A stretch of 64,000 nucleotides of DNA, taken from NCBI GenBank assembly GCA_020635115.1, contig JACKAK010000006.1:62001-126000 (forward strand). The letters are read 5' to 3'. The translations under genes and the position numbers were made by a program. The DNA is from Halobacteriovoraceae bacterium. GTDB taxonomy: Bacteria; Bdellovibrionota; Bacteriovoracia; Bacteriovoracales; Bacteriovoracaceae. Positions 17,532-26,985 of this stretch are shown piece by piece; position 1 is the stretch's first letter, and every line of letters starts with the position of its first letter. The notes under the pieces are model-generated. The model saw only the letters and a list, made by a program, of their open reading frames with translations, did no database searches and was not told where the DNA came from.

Positions 17532-17577
17532 CCTGGTCTAGAAGACCAGGTTTGAAGATGGGGCCTCGAAAGGCCCC
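17532..17577. repeat. Two adjacent GC-rich hairpins
   Basis: CCTGGTCT-AGA-AGACCAGG at 17532-17550 is a perfect 8-bp stem with a 3-nt loop. GGGGCCT-CGAA-AGGCCCC at 17560-17577 is a perfect 7-bp stem with a 4-nt loop. They are nine bases apart and unusually GC-rich for the region. No T-run follows on either strand, so simple termination is not obvious; they may belong to an eroded mobile element. Confidence 0.5.
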
Positions 17578-17666
17578 TAGTATTGTCAAATCATGAGTGA
17601 ATTTTACTGGAATACTCCCCAAAAATTGCATTTGAAAATTCCTCACACTTAGCATTGATGCAATGA

Positions 17667-17956
17667 GTTAATTTTATTGATTCACGAGCACTTCATTGTT
17701 TTTATAGAATAAAAGGATACAAAAAAGCACGTGTCGCGATAGATAAGATGATTGAAAGGTTTAAAAAATCGAACACCAAAGAGGTAAAAAGGCTTGGCGA
17801 CATATTGCAACATTGGAGGCATGAAGTTCTTAATTATTTTAGAAAAAGGCTCATAAATGCTCGGCCGGAGGGATTTAATAATAAAGCTTCCTTTGCAAGA
17901 AGAAGAGCTTACGAATATAAGAACATCGGTTACGTCTCTTGTGTGTCTGTAGTTGA
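17667..17956 (+). pseudogene. ISL3-family transposase remnant (C-terminal part, frameshifted)
   Basis: Only the last ~96 codons survive. The reading FYRIKGYKKAR, then EVKRLGDILQHWRHEVLNYF, then ARPEGFNNKASFARRRAYEY matches the C-terminal part of the DDE domain of ISL3 transposases, which includes the conserved E-G-x-N-N-K motif. A frameshift near 17925 follows; in the next frame the family ending RLRLLCVCS and a TGA at 17954-17956 appear. The upstream catalytic part is missing. The bases just after the stop (about 17957-17982) may retain the right inverted repeat. The element cannot transpose on its own. Confidence 0.75.
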
Positions 17957-18196
17957 GCCGTTTGCCCACCATGAATCGGGAAGAATCAGAATCTTAATAG
18001 ATTATTAATAATGGTGCCCAATAGTGGTCGATTATCGAACTAGCGTAATGGAAATAATCGAGCAAGATATTGATTTTACGTTATGATTAATGCTCAATTA
18101 GTCACATGCTAGAGGAAGTCTCGAACTTAATAAAAGAAACTGAAATAGCTATTATTAAACTTTGATATAAATCATGAGGCGATAACATTTCTTCAA
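17957..18196. other. Spacer after the transposase remnant
   Basis: Contains a possible ISL3 right end just after the transposase stop and copy B of the direct repeat, then AT-rich sequence up to the end of the caspase-like gene on the minus strand. I see no gene or clear terminator. Confidence 0.4.
18016..18086 (+). repeat. Direct repeat copy B
   Basis: Second copy of the ~70-bp direct repeat described at 17168-17238. It lies just outside the 3' end of the transposase remnant, with stop codon TGA at 18084-18086 aligning to TAG in copy A. Confidence 0.6.
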
Positions 18197-19996
18197 TTAA
18201 AAGTTCAAGTCTTTAAAAAAATATTCATTTTCTTGGTAGATTTTAGAATTTTTAATTCTTTTTAATAAGTCTTGATAAGATGAATATTTATATAATTTAT
18301 TTTTATTTTTTAATAGACTGCTAATTATTACATAATAGGTTCCTGTATGTGTTTTTGATGAGTCTAATATTAAATTATAGGTTTGAATGGTGTTTTCATT
18401 TTGAATTTCGAGTTTATTAATAGATTTTGTGACATGCTCCAATGTAAGTGCATTACTTATTGGATTTTTAATAATATTATTTAAAACAGATAACTTGTCA
18501 TCAGTAGAAATTTTAGAATCATTAAGTGCAAATGCAACTAGAGTATTTTGAAGTGGAGAAATAGAGTTTTTAACAATATCTTGATAATCATCTTTTATAA
18601 AAATGTCATTCTTTGTTAAAGACATCATTAAAGTTCTTTGAAAATCTAGTCTATTATGATCACTAAATTTTACGAGCTTTAAAAGCATTTTTCTTCCGGC
18701 ATCTCTTATTTTTTCATCAATAAATGATGATATATCTCCATAAATTGCTTTGTAGAATGCGTAATAATCAATTTTGCGTAAAATCCCAAGTCGATTAGAC
18801 ATTATCTTTTTAAAAACAAATTGGTTAAGAAGAGTTGACTCTTTTAACTTCGTTGCAAATTTTTTGAATTTTAAATGAGAAGATTGTTGATACTGTTGTA
18901 ATTTTGCCCAAAGAGAGCTGAAGTTATATCCAATGAGTCTTTCATCACTCAAAATTGAATCAATAATTAAAGTAAAATCTGTATCATTAAGAGTATTATC
19001 TTTTAATAGGCAATTTAATGTTCTGGCTTTTTCAAGTAATGGATTTCCAGCTTCTGCAAGAGAAGGAAATCCCATTAAGTCTGGATTGTTAAAGCTAAAT
19101 GGTAGATTAACTTCTCTGCCCTGTCCATGATCAAGCCAAGCATCAATTGCTGTTTGTTCGATACCTACACTATACAAGCATTTTTTAGCACTGGACTTAT
19201 TTCGATTTAATAGATCTAAAAGTGAATTTGAATATTTTACTGCAACTTCTACGGTCAAATCACCCTTAATCGGATCCATGAAATACTTATTATTATCATT
19301 AGTTAATCTTGTTATATGAGCTATATGATAGGGAATAGAATTTTCACTTTTTGATTTTGCTCCAGGAGCACTCTTGCTCCAGCCAAAAACGGTTGAGTTG
19401 GGGAAAATTCTTAAATAGCGACTGGAAAGCGGGTTATCTTGATCCATTGTTGCTGAGAATTCTAAATTAAGGGCGACGCTATTTTGATCTAAATTATCTT
19501 CTTCTAGTGCATTGGTAACTCTTTCCATATTTGAATCAGCAATAGACTCACCATCTCTTAGGCTTGCCGGGTCAACAATCTCACTTGATCCAAGTGTTCG
19601 GCAACCTTGAAGCCAAAGAGCACTAATATTCTCAAACCATTTTCTATACTTTGAGTTACATGAAAGACTTTCGAGAAAATCTAATTCAAGTTGTCCATTT
19701 CCTCTTTTTCCACCAAAACTACCTGTGTGATGACCACTGATAACCAATCCATCACATCTAACACCTGAGTTTACGAGTTTTTCAAATGAATCATTTGGGT
19801 TACTTCCCTCAAATTGATATTCAGAAACAGTAATTTTTTCGCTCGAATAGGGGGTGAGCTTTCCAATAAATTTGCGCATTGATTGGTACTCTTTTTCATT
19901 ATTTAATGAAAAATAACAAATATGAGTTTCAGCTTTGGAGTTAAAAGAATATAGAGTAACAAATATTAAAACAATAGATAGAGTACTAAATTTCAT
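18197..19996 (-). CDS. Secreted caspase-like (clan CD) cysteine peptidase candidate
   Basis: 599 residues with a signal peptide (about 1-22, ending SKA-E). The first ~220 residues look like a caspase/gingipain-type fold. A hydrophobic strand leads to ISGHHTGSFGG (His89/His90), and a second strand, ALWLQGC, leads to Cys132 followed by RTLGS. The His-Cys spacing of about 42 and the position of each residue after a buried strand match clan CD peptidases. The remaining ~380 residues are mostly helical, Leu/Lys/Asn-rich, and unrecognised. No inhibitor or substrate gene is adjacent. Assignment rests on motifs only; an inactive relative is possible. It is transcribed alone, downstream of tRNA-Leu. 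Confidence 0.6.
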   Translation of the reverse strand: MKFSTLSIVLIFVTLYSFNSKAETHICYFSLNNEKEYQSMRKFIGKLTPYSSEKITVSEYQFEGSNPNDSFEKLVNSGVRCDGLVISGHHTGSFGGKRGNGQLELDFLESLSCNSKYRKWFENISALWLQGCRTLGSSEIVDPASLRDGESIADSNMERVTNALEEDNLDQNSVALNLEFSATMDQDNPLSSRYLRIFPNSTVFGWSKSAPGAKSKSENSIPYHIAHITRLTNDNNKYFMDPIKGDLTVEVAVKYSNSLLDLLNRNKSSAKKCLYSVGIEQTAIDAWLDHGQGREVNLPFSFNNPDLMGFPSLAEAGNPLLEKARTLNCLLKDNTLNDTDFTLIIDSILSDERLIGYNFSSLWAKLQQYQQSSHLKFKKFATKLKESTLLNQFVFKKIMSNRLGILRKIDYYAFYKAIYGDISSFIDEKIRDAGRKMLLKLVKFSDHNRLDFQRTLMMSLTKNDIFIKDDYQDIVKNSISPLQNTLVAFALNDSKISTDDKLSVLNNIIKNPISNALTLEHVTKSINKLEIQNENTIQTYNLILDSSKTHTGTYYVIISSLLKNKNKLYKYSSYQDLLKRIKNSKIYQENEYFFKDLNF

Positions 19997-20058
19997 AAAA
20001 AATTTTCGGTTTTTAAAAAAATATCTTGATTATAAAACTAGTAATCAGAATAGATTAA

Positions 20059-20142
20059 TGGTGCCCAGGAGAGGACTTGAACCTCCACGCCAATGGCACT
20101 AGATCCTAAGTCTAGCGTGTATACCAATTTCACCACCTGGGC
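20059..20142 (-). tRNA. tRNA-Leu (anticodon UAG)
   Basis: 84 nt including an encoded CCA. The acceptor stem GCCCAGG pairs with CCTGGGC. The anticodon stem-loop has stem CTAGA/TCTAG, loop CTTAGGA and anticodon TAG. The TTCAAGT T-loop and a long variable arm typical of class II tRNA-Leu are present. It reads CUA codons and, by wobble, other CUN Leu codons. Confidence 0.95.
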
Positions 20143-20191
20143 GCTTAAAATGAGTCACCTTTTTACATAATTTGCAATCTATTGACAAGAA

Positions 20192-22909
20192 CTAAGAGGC
20201 CTTTTTCTTATATAATGCGACTTGTTTTTCAAGAAGTTCAATCTTATTTCGCATTGAATTATTTTCTGCCTTAAGCTTACCTGACTCAACTTTAGTTTCA
20301 GTCAAATTTGCTAAGGTCCTTTTTGAAGCTTTTGAAAGATTATTATTGAGCTCTTCAAGCTGCCTTAATTTAAGTTGTAACTGAGATATTTCCTTTTTAT
20401 CGCCGCCCTTTGATGTAGATGATCCCATGTCAGCACCAAAGCCCAAGGTCCTTTGGGCCGCCTCATATACTTTTATTTTGTGTTCAAGTTCACCTATTCT
20501 AACATTGGCCTTTTCTAAGGCCTCTTTTAATCCATCTTGATTTTGAGTAATAGCACCTTTTTTGATGGCCTCTTCCATTTTTGATTTTAATTCATGGTTT
20601 TCCATCATTAACTCTTCAACTTTTTCTTGTGAATTTTTCAAAGATTCTAAATTTTTAGTTAGCTCTTCTACAGTACTTTGTAATTCCAATTTCTCCAATT
20701 TCAGATTATCCAAATTTTTCTCTGCAGATAATAGTGTCTCTCTAAATGAATTATCTTCAAATTTCTGGAGTCCAAATTCAACATTTTTGAGATCACTAAT
20801 TTCATTAGACATAATGGCCATTTTCTCATTCGCACTATCAACAAGAGTTCTTAAACCTTCGCTTTGTTGTACGTGTACAAATTTATCGCTATTAATGTTT
20901 TTATTTTCTAGTTGCAGAGAATAATTTTTTACTTGTTCATCTAATGAAATTATTATTTGGTTTTTACTTTCCACAATCTCTGAAAACCGTTGTTTAACTC
21001 TCTGCATAGCGAGGTTCCGACTTTCTATTTCCTTTCTTAATTCATGTGCTTCATTTTTAAAGTCTATCAATTCATATCTATCCTGATCTGTTAACGAACA
21101 ATTAAATACTGTATTTGCTTTCTTTAAGCTTAAAATTTCAACTTTAAGTGCATCAATTTTTTTAGAAAGATTTTCTACTTGAATATTTTTAAGTTCAATT
21201 TCTTTAATTAATCGCCCTTCATTCAATTCTTCTTCTTCAAATATTTCACGTAATTTATTATTATATCTTCTTTCAATTAGTTCATCAGAAGCATTGTCTA
21301 AATATTTACTCGTGAACTTTTTTGCTTGTGCTTCATCTAAATCGAAATTTTCCATAAGCAATTTTTTCGCACTATTTATCACGGTATCTAGATCTTCAAT
21401 TTTTTCTTCACTAATTTTTACTTTTAGATTTTTGAATTTCTCCACAAGATTTTCTAAATTAATTTCAGGAACATTTCCTTTCACTAAAATATTTTCTTCA
21501 CTTATATTTTGAGTTACACCTTCAATAACTTTGTAATCATCAAGAAAATTTTGTCCACTTAAGGTGATGCTACTAGATTCTTCTGTATTCATTAAAATTC
21601 CTTGAACTTCCTGCATATCTGCATTCAGAAAACGATTAATGAATTCTTCTACTAATTGACTTCTAATTTCTTTATTACCACTTACTTCCGTTAAATGCTC
21701 AGAAATTATTTTATCAATACTTGTATAAAGATCATCTGTCCAAAAACATTTGAGAAGTATGTCGTAATCTTGCGCCTTTAGTTTTTTTATTAGATCTTGT
21801 CCTGGGTATTTTTTAAGATAAGTTATAATATCCTTTAAGTTTAGGGCCTTAGCTTCTTTTGGAAAACTTTCTGTTTCTCTTTTTTTATTAATAAATCCTA
21901 TTGTTTTTTTAAGATCTATTGGATGTTTAACAAACCATGATTTTGGAGTAAGAATTAACTCAGATAAACCTCCTGGAACATTCTTACTTTCAAGTTTTTC
22001 AATGATTTGTTCTCTTTTGGTATTTAAAGCAATTCCTGGTTGACCAATAAAATTAATCCAAGTTTCCTTTCCCATCTCAAATGTATTAATATTTCTGACA
22101 TTTAGAGAATTAAATGAATCTTCTGATTTCAATATATCAGCAGATAACCATGCTGAAGTAATGACCAATTTTTCATTTTTCTTAAGAAAATGCATATCCA
22201 TTATATGTGAATTTTGAAAACAATTCTGTAGAAGTCCAATATAAGGGTTTAAAAATGAATGTTGTGAAAATGACTTCCAAATTTCTTCTGAGATAAAATT
22301 TAAAATAGAAGTATGCACTTGCACAACGAATGTATTCGAATTATATCCGAAATCTAAAGACAATGGATAAATTGCTTTTTTCGCCTGTTTTAAATAAAAA
22401 AAGAAATTAAGGACAGAAGATAGATAGTTTCGAATTTGTATAGGATTAAAATTTCCTTCACTCGCATCTTGAATAACAATATCTGTTTTTAAACCAATAT
22501 TTAAATGTCCATCAATTTTGATTGTTTTAAAAATATCTAAATCTTTTTCAAAATATGTTTCAAGAAAATAGCTTCCTTTTTTGTCAAATATTCTTTTTAT
22601 CAGATGTTGAACTATTTTACTTTCCATATAGGATTCTGGAAAATATGAAGCTCCACCATAACTAAAAAAATCAATCTTGTCTTGAATTTCACTTAGAGAA
22701 ATTATTGGTATTTCTTTGAGAAGTACATCAAAGCTTGTGTTTAATTGACTATAACTTTTTTGATAATTCCGTACAATAATCGCTTTGACCCGTTTTTTTT
22801 GACTTTCCTGAAGATAGGGAACAATTTCAAAATGAGCTTCTTTTATTACAGATTCTAGTTTTTCTGAAATTTTACCGGCCAAATTTAAGACAAGATTTTT
22901 TTCATTCAT
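20192..22909 (-). CDS. Large coiled-coil protein of unknown function
   Basis: 905 residues, cytoplasmic by sequence (no signal peptide or membrane span). Residues 1-460 are globular, with repeated aromatic and Lys-rich segments such as the block around WINFIGQPGIAL. From about 480 onward the protein is almost continuous heptad-type coiled coil, rich in Glu, Lys, Leu and Asn, ending VALYKKKAS. I do not recognise the globular part. ATG 22909 overlaps the upstream stop by one base (TGATG), a sign of tight translational coupling with the 365-residue partner; a TTG one codon earlier is the only upstream alternative. Together they follow the peptide importer genes. A scaffold or filament role is possible but not shown. 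Confidence 0.8.
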   Translation of the reverse strand: MNEKNLVLNLAGKISEKLESVIKEAHFEIVPYLQESQKKRVKAIIVRNYQKSYSQLNTSFDVLLKEIPIISLSEIQDKIDFFSYGGASYFPESYMESKIVQHLIKRIFDKKGSYFLETYFEKDLDIFKTIKIDGHLNIGLKTDIVIQDASEGNFNPIQIRNYLSSVLNFFFYLKQAKKAIYPLSLDFGYNSNTFVVQVHTSILNFISEEIWKSFSQHSFLNPYIGLLQNCFQNSHIMDMHFLKKNEKLVITSAWLSADILKSEDSFNSLNVRNINTFEMGKETWINFIGQPGIALNTKREQIIEKLESKNVPGGLSELILTPKSWFVKHPIDLKKTIGFINKKRETESFPKEAKALNLKDIITYLKKYPGQDLIKKLKAQDYDILLKCFWTDDLYTSIDKIISEHLTEVSGNKEIRSQLVEEFINRFLNADMQEVQGILMNTEESSSITLSGQNFLDDYKVIEGVTQNISEENILVKGNVPEINLENLVEKFKNLKVKISEEKIEDLDTVINSAKKLLMENFDLDEAQAKKFTSKYLDNASDELIERRYNNKLREIFEEEELNEGRLIKEIELKNIQVENLSKKIDALKVEILSLKKANTVFNCSLTDQDRYELIDFKNEAHELRKEIESRNLAMQRVKQRFSEIVESKNQIIISLDEQVKNYSLQLENKNINSDKFVHVQQSEGLRTLVDSANEKMAIMSNEISDLKNVEFGLQKFEDNSFRETLLSAEKNLDNLKLEKLELQSTVEELTKNLESLKNSQEKVEELMMENHELKSKMEEAIKKGAITQNQDGLKEALEKANVRIGELEHKIKVYEAAQRTLGFGADMGSSTSKGGDKKEISQLQLKLRQLEELNNNLSKASKRTLANLTETKVESGKLKAENNSMRNKIELLEKQVALYKKKAS

Positions 22910-24006
22910 CAACTTGCCCTCTCACTATTTCGTCCAATTTCAGAGAAAATATGTGAAATCATATATTGAATTCTTTGAGACAAAATTTCAGAAATATTCT
23001 CAACTGGATTCGTAAACAATAACTTCTTTAAAATACCAGTTCCATCGTCTTGTTCTAGAGTGATATTAGTGAAAGTGAATAAATTATTAAATAAAATAAT
23101 TGTCATTTCAAGGTCAGTTAAATTAATCTCTGAAAAGGAAAATGGAAATCCCTTACTATCTACTTTTTCATTAACCCTTTTAATTAGATTTATCACATCT
23201 GGTGAATTAAAAAGATGAGAAAATTTTTCATAAATTTTCTTTGTTCTTTCAAGTGGAGACTTTAAAAATAGATCCAGTTCTGGCCCAGGATTTTCTCCAA
23301 TAAAAAGTAAAGACACTCCGGTTCCTGATTTTTGTCTTTCTCTTTCCATCGCTTTGATTGTGTTAAAACCAATACCTTTTTCTTCGACATTATAATTCAT
23401 AAAAAATGCAAGTTTATAAATATCATTCAAAAAATTGAAATCTGTATAACCTAGGGCCATGGCGAAAGTAACAATAAAGGGAGCGACAATGATAGATCTT
23501 TTAAAAAAATCGAATGAGTTATCAATAAGATGGTTTGTCATTTCACTATCAAACTTGTAAAAAGTTCTTGAAAAAATTATTCCCAAGTCTAGTAGGCCAC
23601 ATTTCTTCTTTCCCATCCAAAAATGCTCATAAAACCAACTTAGATATTTTGATCTGGCCATTAATACTTCATTATAATTCCTGGCCTTCTGAAGCATCAT
23701 TAAACAAACTTCACCATTTGCAATAACTTCACCATTTTTAATATATTCAATTCCAAGTTGGGATGAAAGTTTTGCATACTTATTTAGAAATGATTGTTCA
23801 ATTGGATCGCCGGCCTTCAAAATCATTAAGGGTGTACCAACTTTTTTTAGCCAATAGATATTTCCTACAGAAACAATAGTTTTTTCAAGTTCTTTAAAAT
23901 TAAGAACTTGAAAATTTAAAAATTTTTTTCCATGATATGTACTTTCGCTAGTAGTAGCAACTTCTTCTTCCAGAAGAAAGCTTCCACGGCCATCTTTATC
24001 TTCCAT
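22909..24006 (-). CDS. Hypothetical protein, 365 aa, coupled to the coiled-coil gene
   Basis: No family recognised. No signal peptide; a moderately hydrophobic stretch around IIVAPFIVTFAMALGYTDF (residues 172-190) could be buried or membrane-associated. The middle is mostly helical with many Phe and Tyr, and a short Gly/Pro loop reads FIGENPGPELD. Its stop overlaps the start of the coiled-coil gene, so the two products are probably made together in similar amounts. It sits 69 bp after the last ABC importer gene, and may belong to the same transcript. Confidence 0.75.
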   Translation of the reverse strand: MEDKDGRGSFLLEEEVATTSESTYHGKKFLNFQVLNFKELEKTIVSVGNIYWLKKVGTPLMILKAGDPIEQSFLNKYAKLSSQLGIEYIKNGEVIANGEVCLMMLQKARNYNEVLMARSKYLSWFYEHFWMGKKKCGLLDLGIIFSRTFYKFDSEMTNHLIDNSFDFFKRSIIVAPFIVTFAMALGYTDFNFLNDIYKLAFFMNYNVEEKGIGFNTIKAMERERQKSGTGVSLLFIGENPGPELDLFLKSPLERTKKIYEKFSHLFNSPDVINLIKRVNEKVDSKGFPFSFSEINLTDLEMTIILFNNLFTFTNITLEQDDGTGILKKLLFTNPVENISEILSQRIQYMISHIFSEIGRNSERAS

Positions 24007-24075
24007 ATATTTTCCTGTACTAATTCAAAAAAATCTCCACAACACTCGTACATATCGGAAAAATAAGGTTTTTTT

Positions 24076-25053
24076 TTACTCTGAAATAGGATGAAAACAA
24101 CTAAAACTATGTGTTTCACTCAGTTTTTTGCTCTCAGGATATCGCATGAGACACTCTTCATTTGATTTCCAGCATCTCGGATGAAAGTGACAACCATTGG
24201 GTGGACTAAGAGGAGAGGGCAAATCACCGTTCAAAATAATTCTATGCTTTGTTGAATCTGTATTTAGATGTGGCATGGCCGAGAATAATGCTTTAGTATA
24301 TGGATGGTGTGAATGTCCATATAATTCTTTGGGACTGGCCTTCTCAACAACTTTTCCTAAGTACATGACTGCTACTTCAGTAGATATGTACTCAACTACT
24401 TTTAGATCATGAGCTATAAAAATATAAGATAGACCAAGATCTTTTTGTAAATCCATCAAAATATTTACGACTTGTGCTTGCACAGAGACATCTAAAGCAG
24501 ATACTGGCTCGTCACATATTATTATTTCTGGATTGACTGCAAGTGCCCTAGCAATACATATTCTTTGTCTTTGCCCACCAGAAAACTCGTGAGGATATTT
24601 ATTTAAAGTATCTACGGGAAGTTGAACTTGATCTAATAGTTCATAAAGTCTTTTTTTACGATCTATTTTATCCATGTGTTCTTTATGTAAATCCATAGGT
24701 TCACTTAAAATATTATAAACAGTCATTCTAGGATTTAGAGAAGCGTATGGATCTTGAAATATAATCTGCATTTTTTTTCTAATTTTTTGCATTTGTTTAT
24801 GATTATATTCGAGAATATTTTCACCATTTAGCAAAACCTCTCCACTCGTAGGTTCTGTCAATCGCATTAAACAACGGCCCAAAGTAGATTTACCACAGCC
24901 AGATTCTCCTACGAGGCCAAGAGTCTCTCCTTTTTTTAGTGAAAAACTAACATTATTTACAGCTCTTACAAGATTTGTAACACGATTTAAAATTCCACTT
25001 TTCACTGGATAATTTTTACAAAGATTTTTTACTTCTAAAATAGACTTAGACAT
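24076..25053 (-). CDS. dppF: Peptide ABC importer ATPase, OppF/DppF type
   Basis: 325 residues. Walker A GESGCGKSTLG, Q-loop FQDPYASLNPRMTV, signature FSGGQRQRICIARAL, Walker B IIICDEPVSALD and the H-loop IAHDL are all intact. The C-terminal oligopeptide-transporter extension has the Cys pattern found in Opp/Dpp ATPases (GCHFHPRCWKSNEEC), which in relatives can bind an Fe-S cluster. It pairs with the DppD-type ATPase, whose stop overlaps its start by 8 bp. Substrate choice between di- and oligopeptides cannot be read from the ATPase; the symbol marks homology, not a tested substrate. Confidence 0.93.
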   Translation of the reverse strand: MSKSILEVKNLCKNYPVKSGILNRVTNLVRAVNNVSFSLKKGETLGLVGESGCGKSTLGRCLMRLTEPTSGEVLLNGENILEYNHKQMQKIRKKMQIIFQDPYASLNPRMTVYNILSEPMDLHKEHMDKIDRKKRLYELLDQVQLPVDTLNKYPHEFSGGQRQRICIARALAVNPEIIICDEPVSALDVSVQAQVVNILMDLQKDLGLSYIFIAHDLKVVEYISTEVAVMYLGKVVEKASPKELYGHSHHPYTKALFSAMPHLNTDSTKHRIILNGDLPSPLSPPNGCHFHPRCWKSNEECLMRYPESKKLSETHSFSCFHPISE

Positions 25054-26053
25054 GGTTGTTCTCCAGTAATAATGGCCGAAAACAACTTACCCAATGGCCA
25101 GAGTGTTCTAAAGATAATTCTGGACACCCTTTCACTCCCTTACAGTCTTCACTCACATAAGAGCATCTATCTTGAAATGAACAACCTTTGGGAAGTTTGA
25201 AAAGAGATGGGACGATGCCAGGTATTGTTATCAAACGATCTTTTTTTTCATTTGTAGTTGAATCAAACCTTGGGACTGAATTTATTAAGCCTTCAGTATA
25301 GGGATGAAGAGGATGTTTAAAAATATCATTACAACTAGTTTTTTCCACTATTTTTCCACAATACATAACAGCGACGTCATGGCATAGCTCTGATACAACC
25401 CCAAGATCGTGTGTAATAAAAATTATTCCCATGCCAAATTCTTCTTGTAGTTTAAGCATAAGCTCTAAAATCTGTGCCTGAATAGTAACATCTAAAGCGG
25501 TCGTTGGTTCATCAGCAATAAGAATATCTGGCCCACATATAAGAGATATTGCGATCATGATTCTTTGTCTCATTCCACCGGACATCTGATGAGGATATTC
25601 ATTATATCTTTTTTCTGGATCCGGAATACCTACAAGCTTTAGCATATCTATACTTTTTTCAATTCTTTCTTTTTTATTAAGACTAGGAATATGCAATTTA
25701 ACGACTTCATTGATTTGATTGCCTATTGTATAGACAGGATTGAGAGAAGTCATTGGTTCTTGAAAAATCATTGAAATTTTATTACCTCTAATTTTCCTCA
25801 TTTCTTTGGAATTTAACGCCAAAAGATTTCGTCCATTATAAAGAATTTCTCCCTTTGTGACTCTTCCCGGAGGATTTGGAATTAGTCCCATAATAGATAA
25901 AGCTGTTACTGATTTTCCTGAACCAGACTCTCCAACAAGACCTAATGTTCTTCCTTTATAGACATCAAAGCTAACATTTCGAATTGCTTTCACAGGGCCT
26001 TTATCAGTAGCAAATTCAACCTCTAGATCTTTAATCTCTAAAATTTTATCCAT
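25046..26053 (-). CDS. dppD: Peptide ABC importer ATPase, OppD/DppD type
   Basis: 335 residues. Walker A GESGSGKSVTALS, Q-loop FQEPMTSLNPVYTI, signature MSGGMRQRIMIAI, Walker B ILIADEPTTALD and switch His THDLG. The C-terminal Cys-rich segment GCSFQDRCSYVSEDC again marks the Opp/Dpp subfamily. It forms a heterodimer with the next gene product on the cytoplasmic face of the two permeases. Five bases separate it from the upstream permease gene. Confidence 0.93.
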   Translation of the reverse strand: MDKILEIKDLEVEFATDKGPVKAIRNVSFDVYKGRTLGLVGESGSGKSVTALSIMGLIPNPPGRVTKGEILYNGRNLLALNSKEMRKIRGNKISMIFQEPMTSLNPVYTIGNQINEVVKLHIPSLNKKERIEKSIDMLKLVGIPDPEKRYNEYPHQMSGGMRQRIMIAISLICGPDILIADEPTTALDVTIQAQILELMLKLQEEFGMGIIFITHDLGVVSELCHDVAVMYCGKIVEKTSCNDIFKHPLHPYTEGLINSVPRFDSTTNEKKDRLITIPGIVPSLFKLPKGCSFQDRCSYVSEDCKGVKGCPELSLEHSGHWVSCFRPLLLENNHV

Positions 26054-26058
26054 ATATA

Positions 26059-26976
26059 TTATTTTCCTTTAAGTTTGGGATCTAGTGCATCTCTCAATGA
26101 ATCACCTAGTATATTTAAAGAAAGGACAACAATAAACATTGCAGCTGTTGCAGCAACTAATTGCCACCAAACGCCATTAAAAAGTTCTTGCTTAGCATCG
26201 TCTATCATTTTTCCCCAGCTTGGTAATTCCTGAACACCAATTCCTAAATAAGATAATATGACTTCAGCTTTAATTGCGTATTGAAATTGTAGTGAAAAGT
26301 TAATAATAATTATGTGACCTATATTGGGCAATATATGAACAAAAAGTTTTCGCATGTGTCCACATCCAATAGCATGTGCGGCCTGAACATACTCTCTATC
26401 CCTGTGACGGATAACCTCTCCTCGTACAAGTCGACATAAATTTACCCAAGAACTCAACCCCAGGGCCAGGAAGACAACTACTAATCCCTTTTGACCAATT
26501 ATAAATGATAGAGCAACGAGCATCAGAATATAGGGAATTGAAGAAAACGAAGTATAAAACCAAACTATAACTTCATCGACAATGCCACCAAAATATCCTG
26601 CGATTGCTCCCAAAGTAACTCCAATAAGAGTAGCGATTAATGCTGTCACTAATCCCACAGTAACAGCGACTTCTGCGCCTTTTATTGTTTTAAGAAATAC
26701 ATCTCTACCAAGTAAATCTGTGCCAAAGAAATACTTTGAACTTGGTGGTAAATACGAACTTCCCACATCAACATTCCAGTCATTTGCAATAATTCCACAG
26801 AAACTTAAAACTGCAACAAGGACATATATTGCAAATATTGAAAATGAAATTATAGCCATTTTATCCGACAATAATTTTTTAAAAGCATGTTGCCATAAAG
26901 AGAGTGACTCCTCTTTTTCTTGTTCTTTTTCTATTGAAATCATTTTTTCTTCGATCTGTGTTACAAGTTCACTCAT
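26059..26976 (-). CDS. dppC: Peptide ABC importer permease, OppC/DppC type
   Basis: 305 residues with six predicted membrane spans: one near residues 38-60, then the binding-protein-dependent transport core from about 100 to 300. The FGTDLLGRDVF motif before the core is a DppC/OppC hallmark. The EAA loop reads EYVQAAHAIGCGHMRKLFVHILPN. The N-terminus is a charged cytoplasmic tail of about 35 residues rich in Glu/Lys, longer than usual. It lies 9 bp after the OppB-type gene. Confidence 0.93.
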   Translation of the reverse strand: MSELVTQIEEKMISIEKEQEKEESLSLWQHAFKKLLSDKMAIISFSIFAIYVLVAVLSFCGIIANDWNVDVGSSYLPPSSKYFFGTDLLGRDVFLKTIKGAEVAVTVGLVTALIATLIGVTLGAIAGYFGGIVDEVIVWFYTSFSSIPYILMLVALSFIIGQKGLVVVFLALGLSSWVNLCRLVRGEVIRHRDREYVQAAHAIGCGHMRKLFVHILPNIGHIIIINFSLQFQYAIKAEVILSYLGIGVQELPSWGKMIDDAKQELFNGVWWQLVAATAAMFIVVLSLNILGDSLRDALDPKLKGK

Positions 26977-26985
26977 GATTAACTC

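Larger units (their letters stand above)
16998..17666. other. Non-coding or eroded stretch in the gene graveyard
   Basis: No gene is supported here. It contains one copy of a diverged ~70-bp direct repeat (17168-17238), two adjacent GC-rich hairpins (17532-17577) and short open frames of unconvincing composition. The sequence is most simply read as debris of former insertions next to the transposase remnant that follows. Confidence 0.5.

Noticed and set aside
17682..17972. 96-codon minus-strand frame
   Set aside because: Antisense to the recognisable ISL3 transposase remnant.
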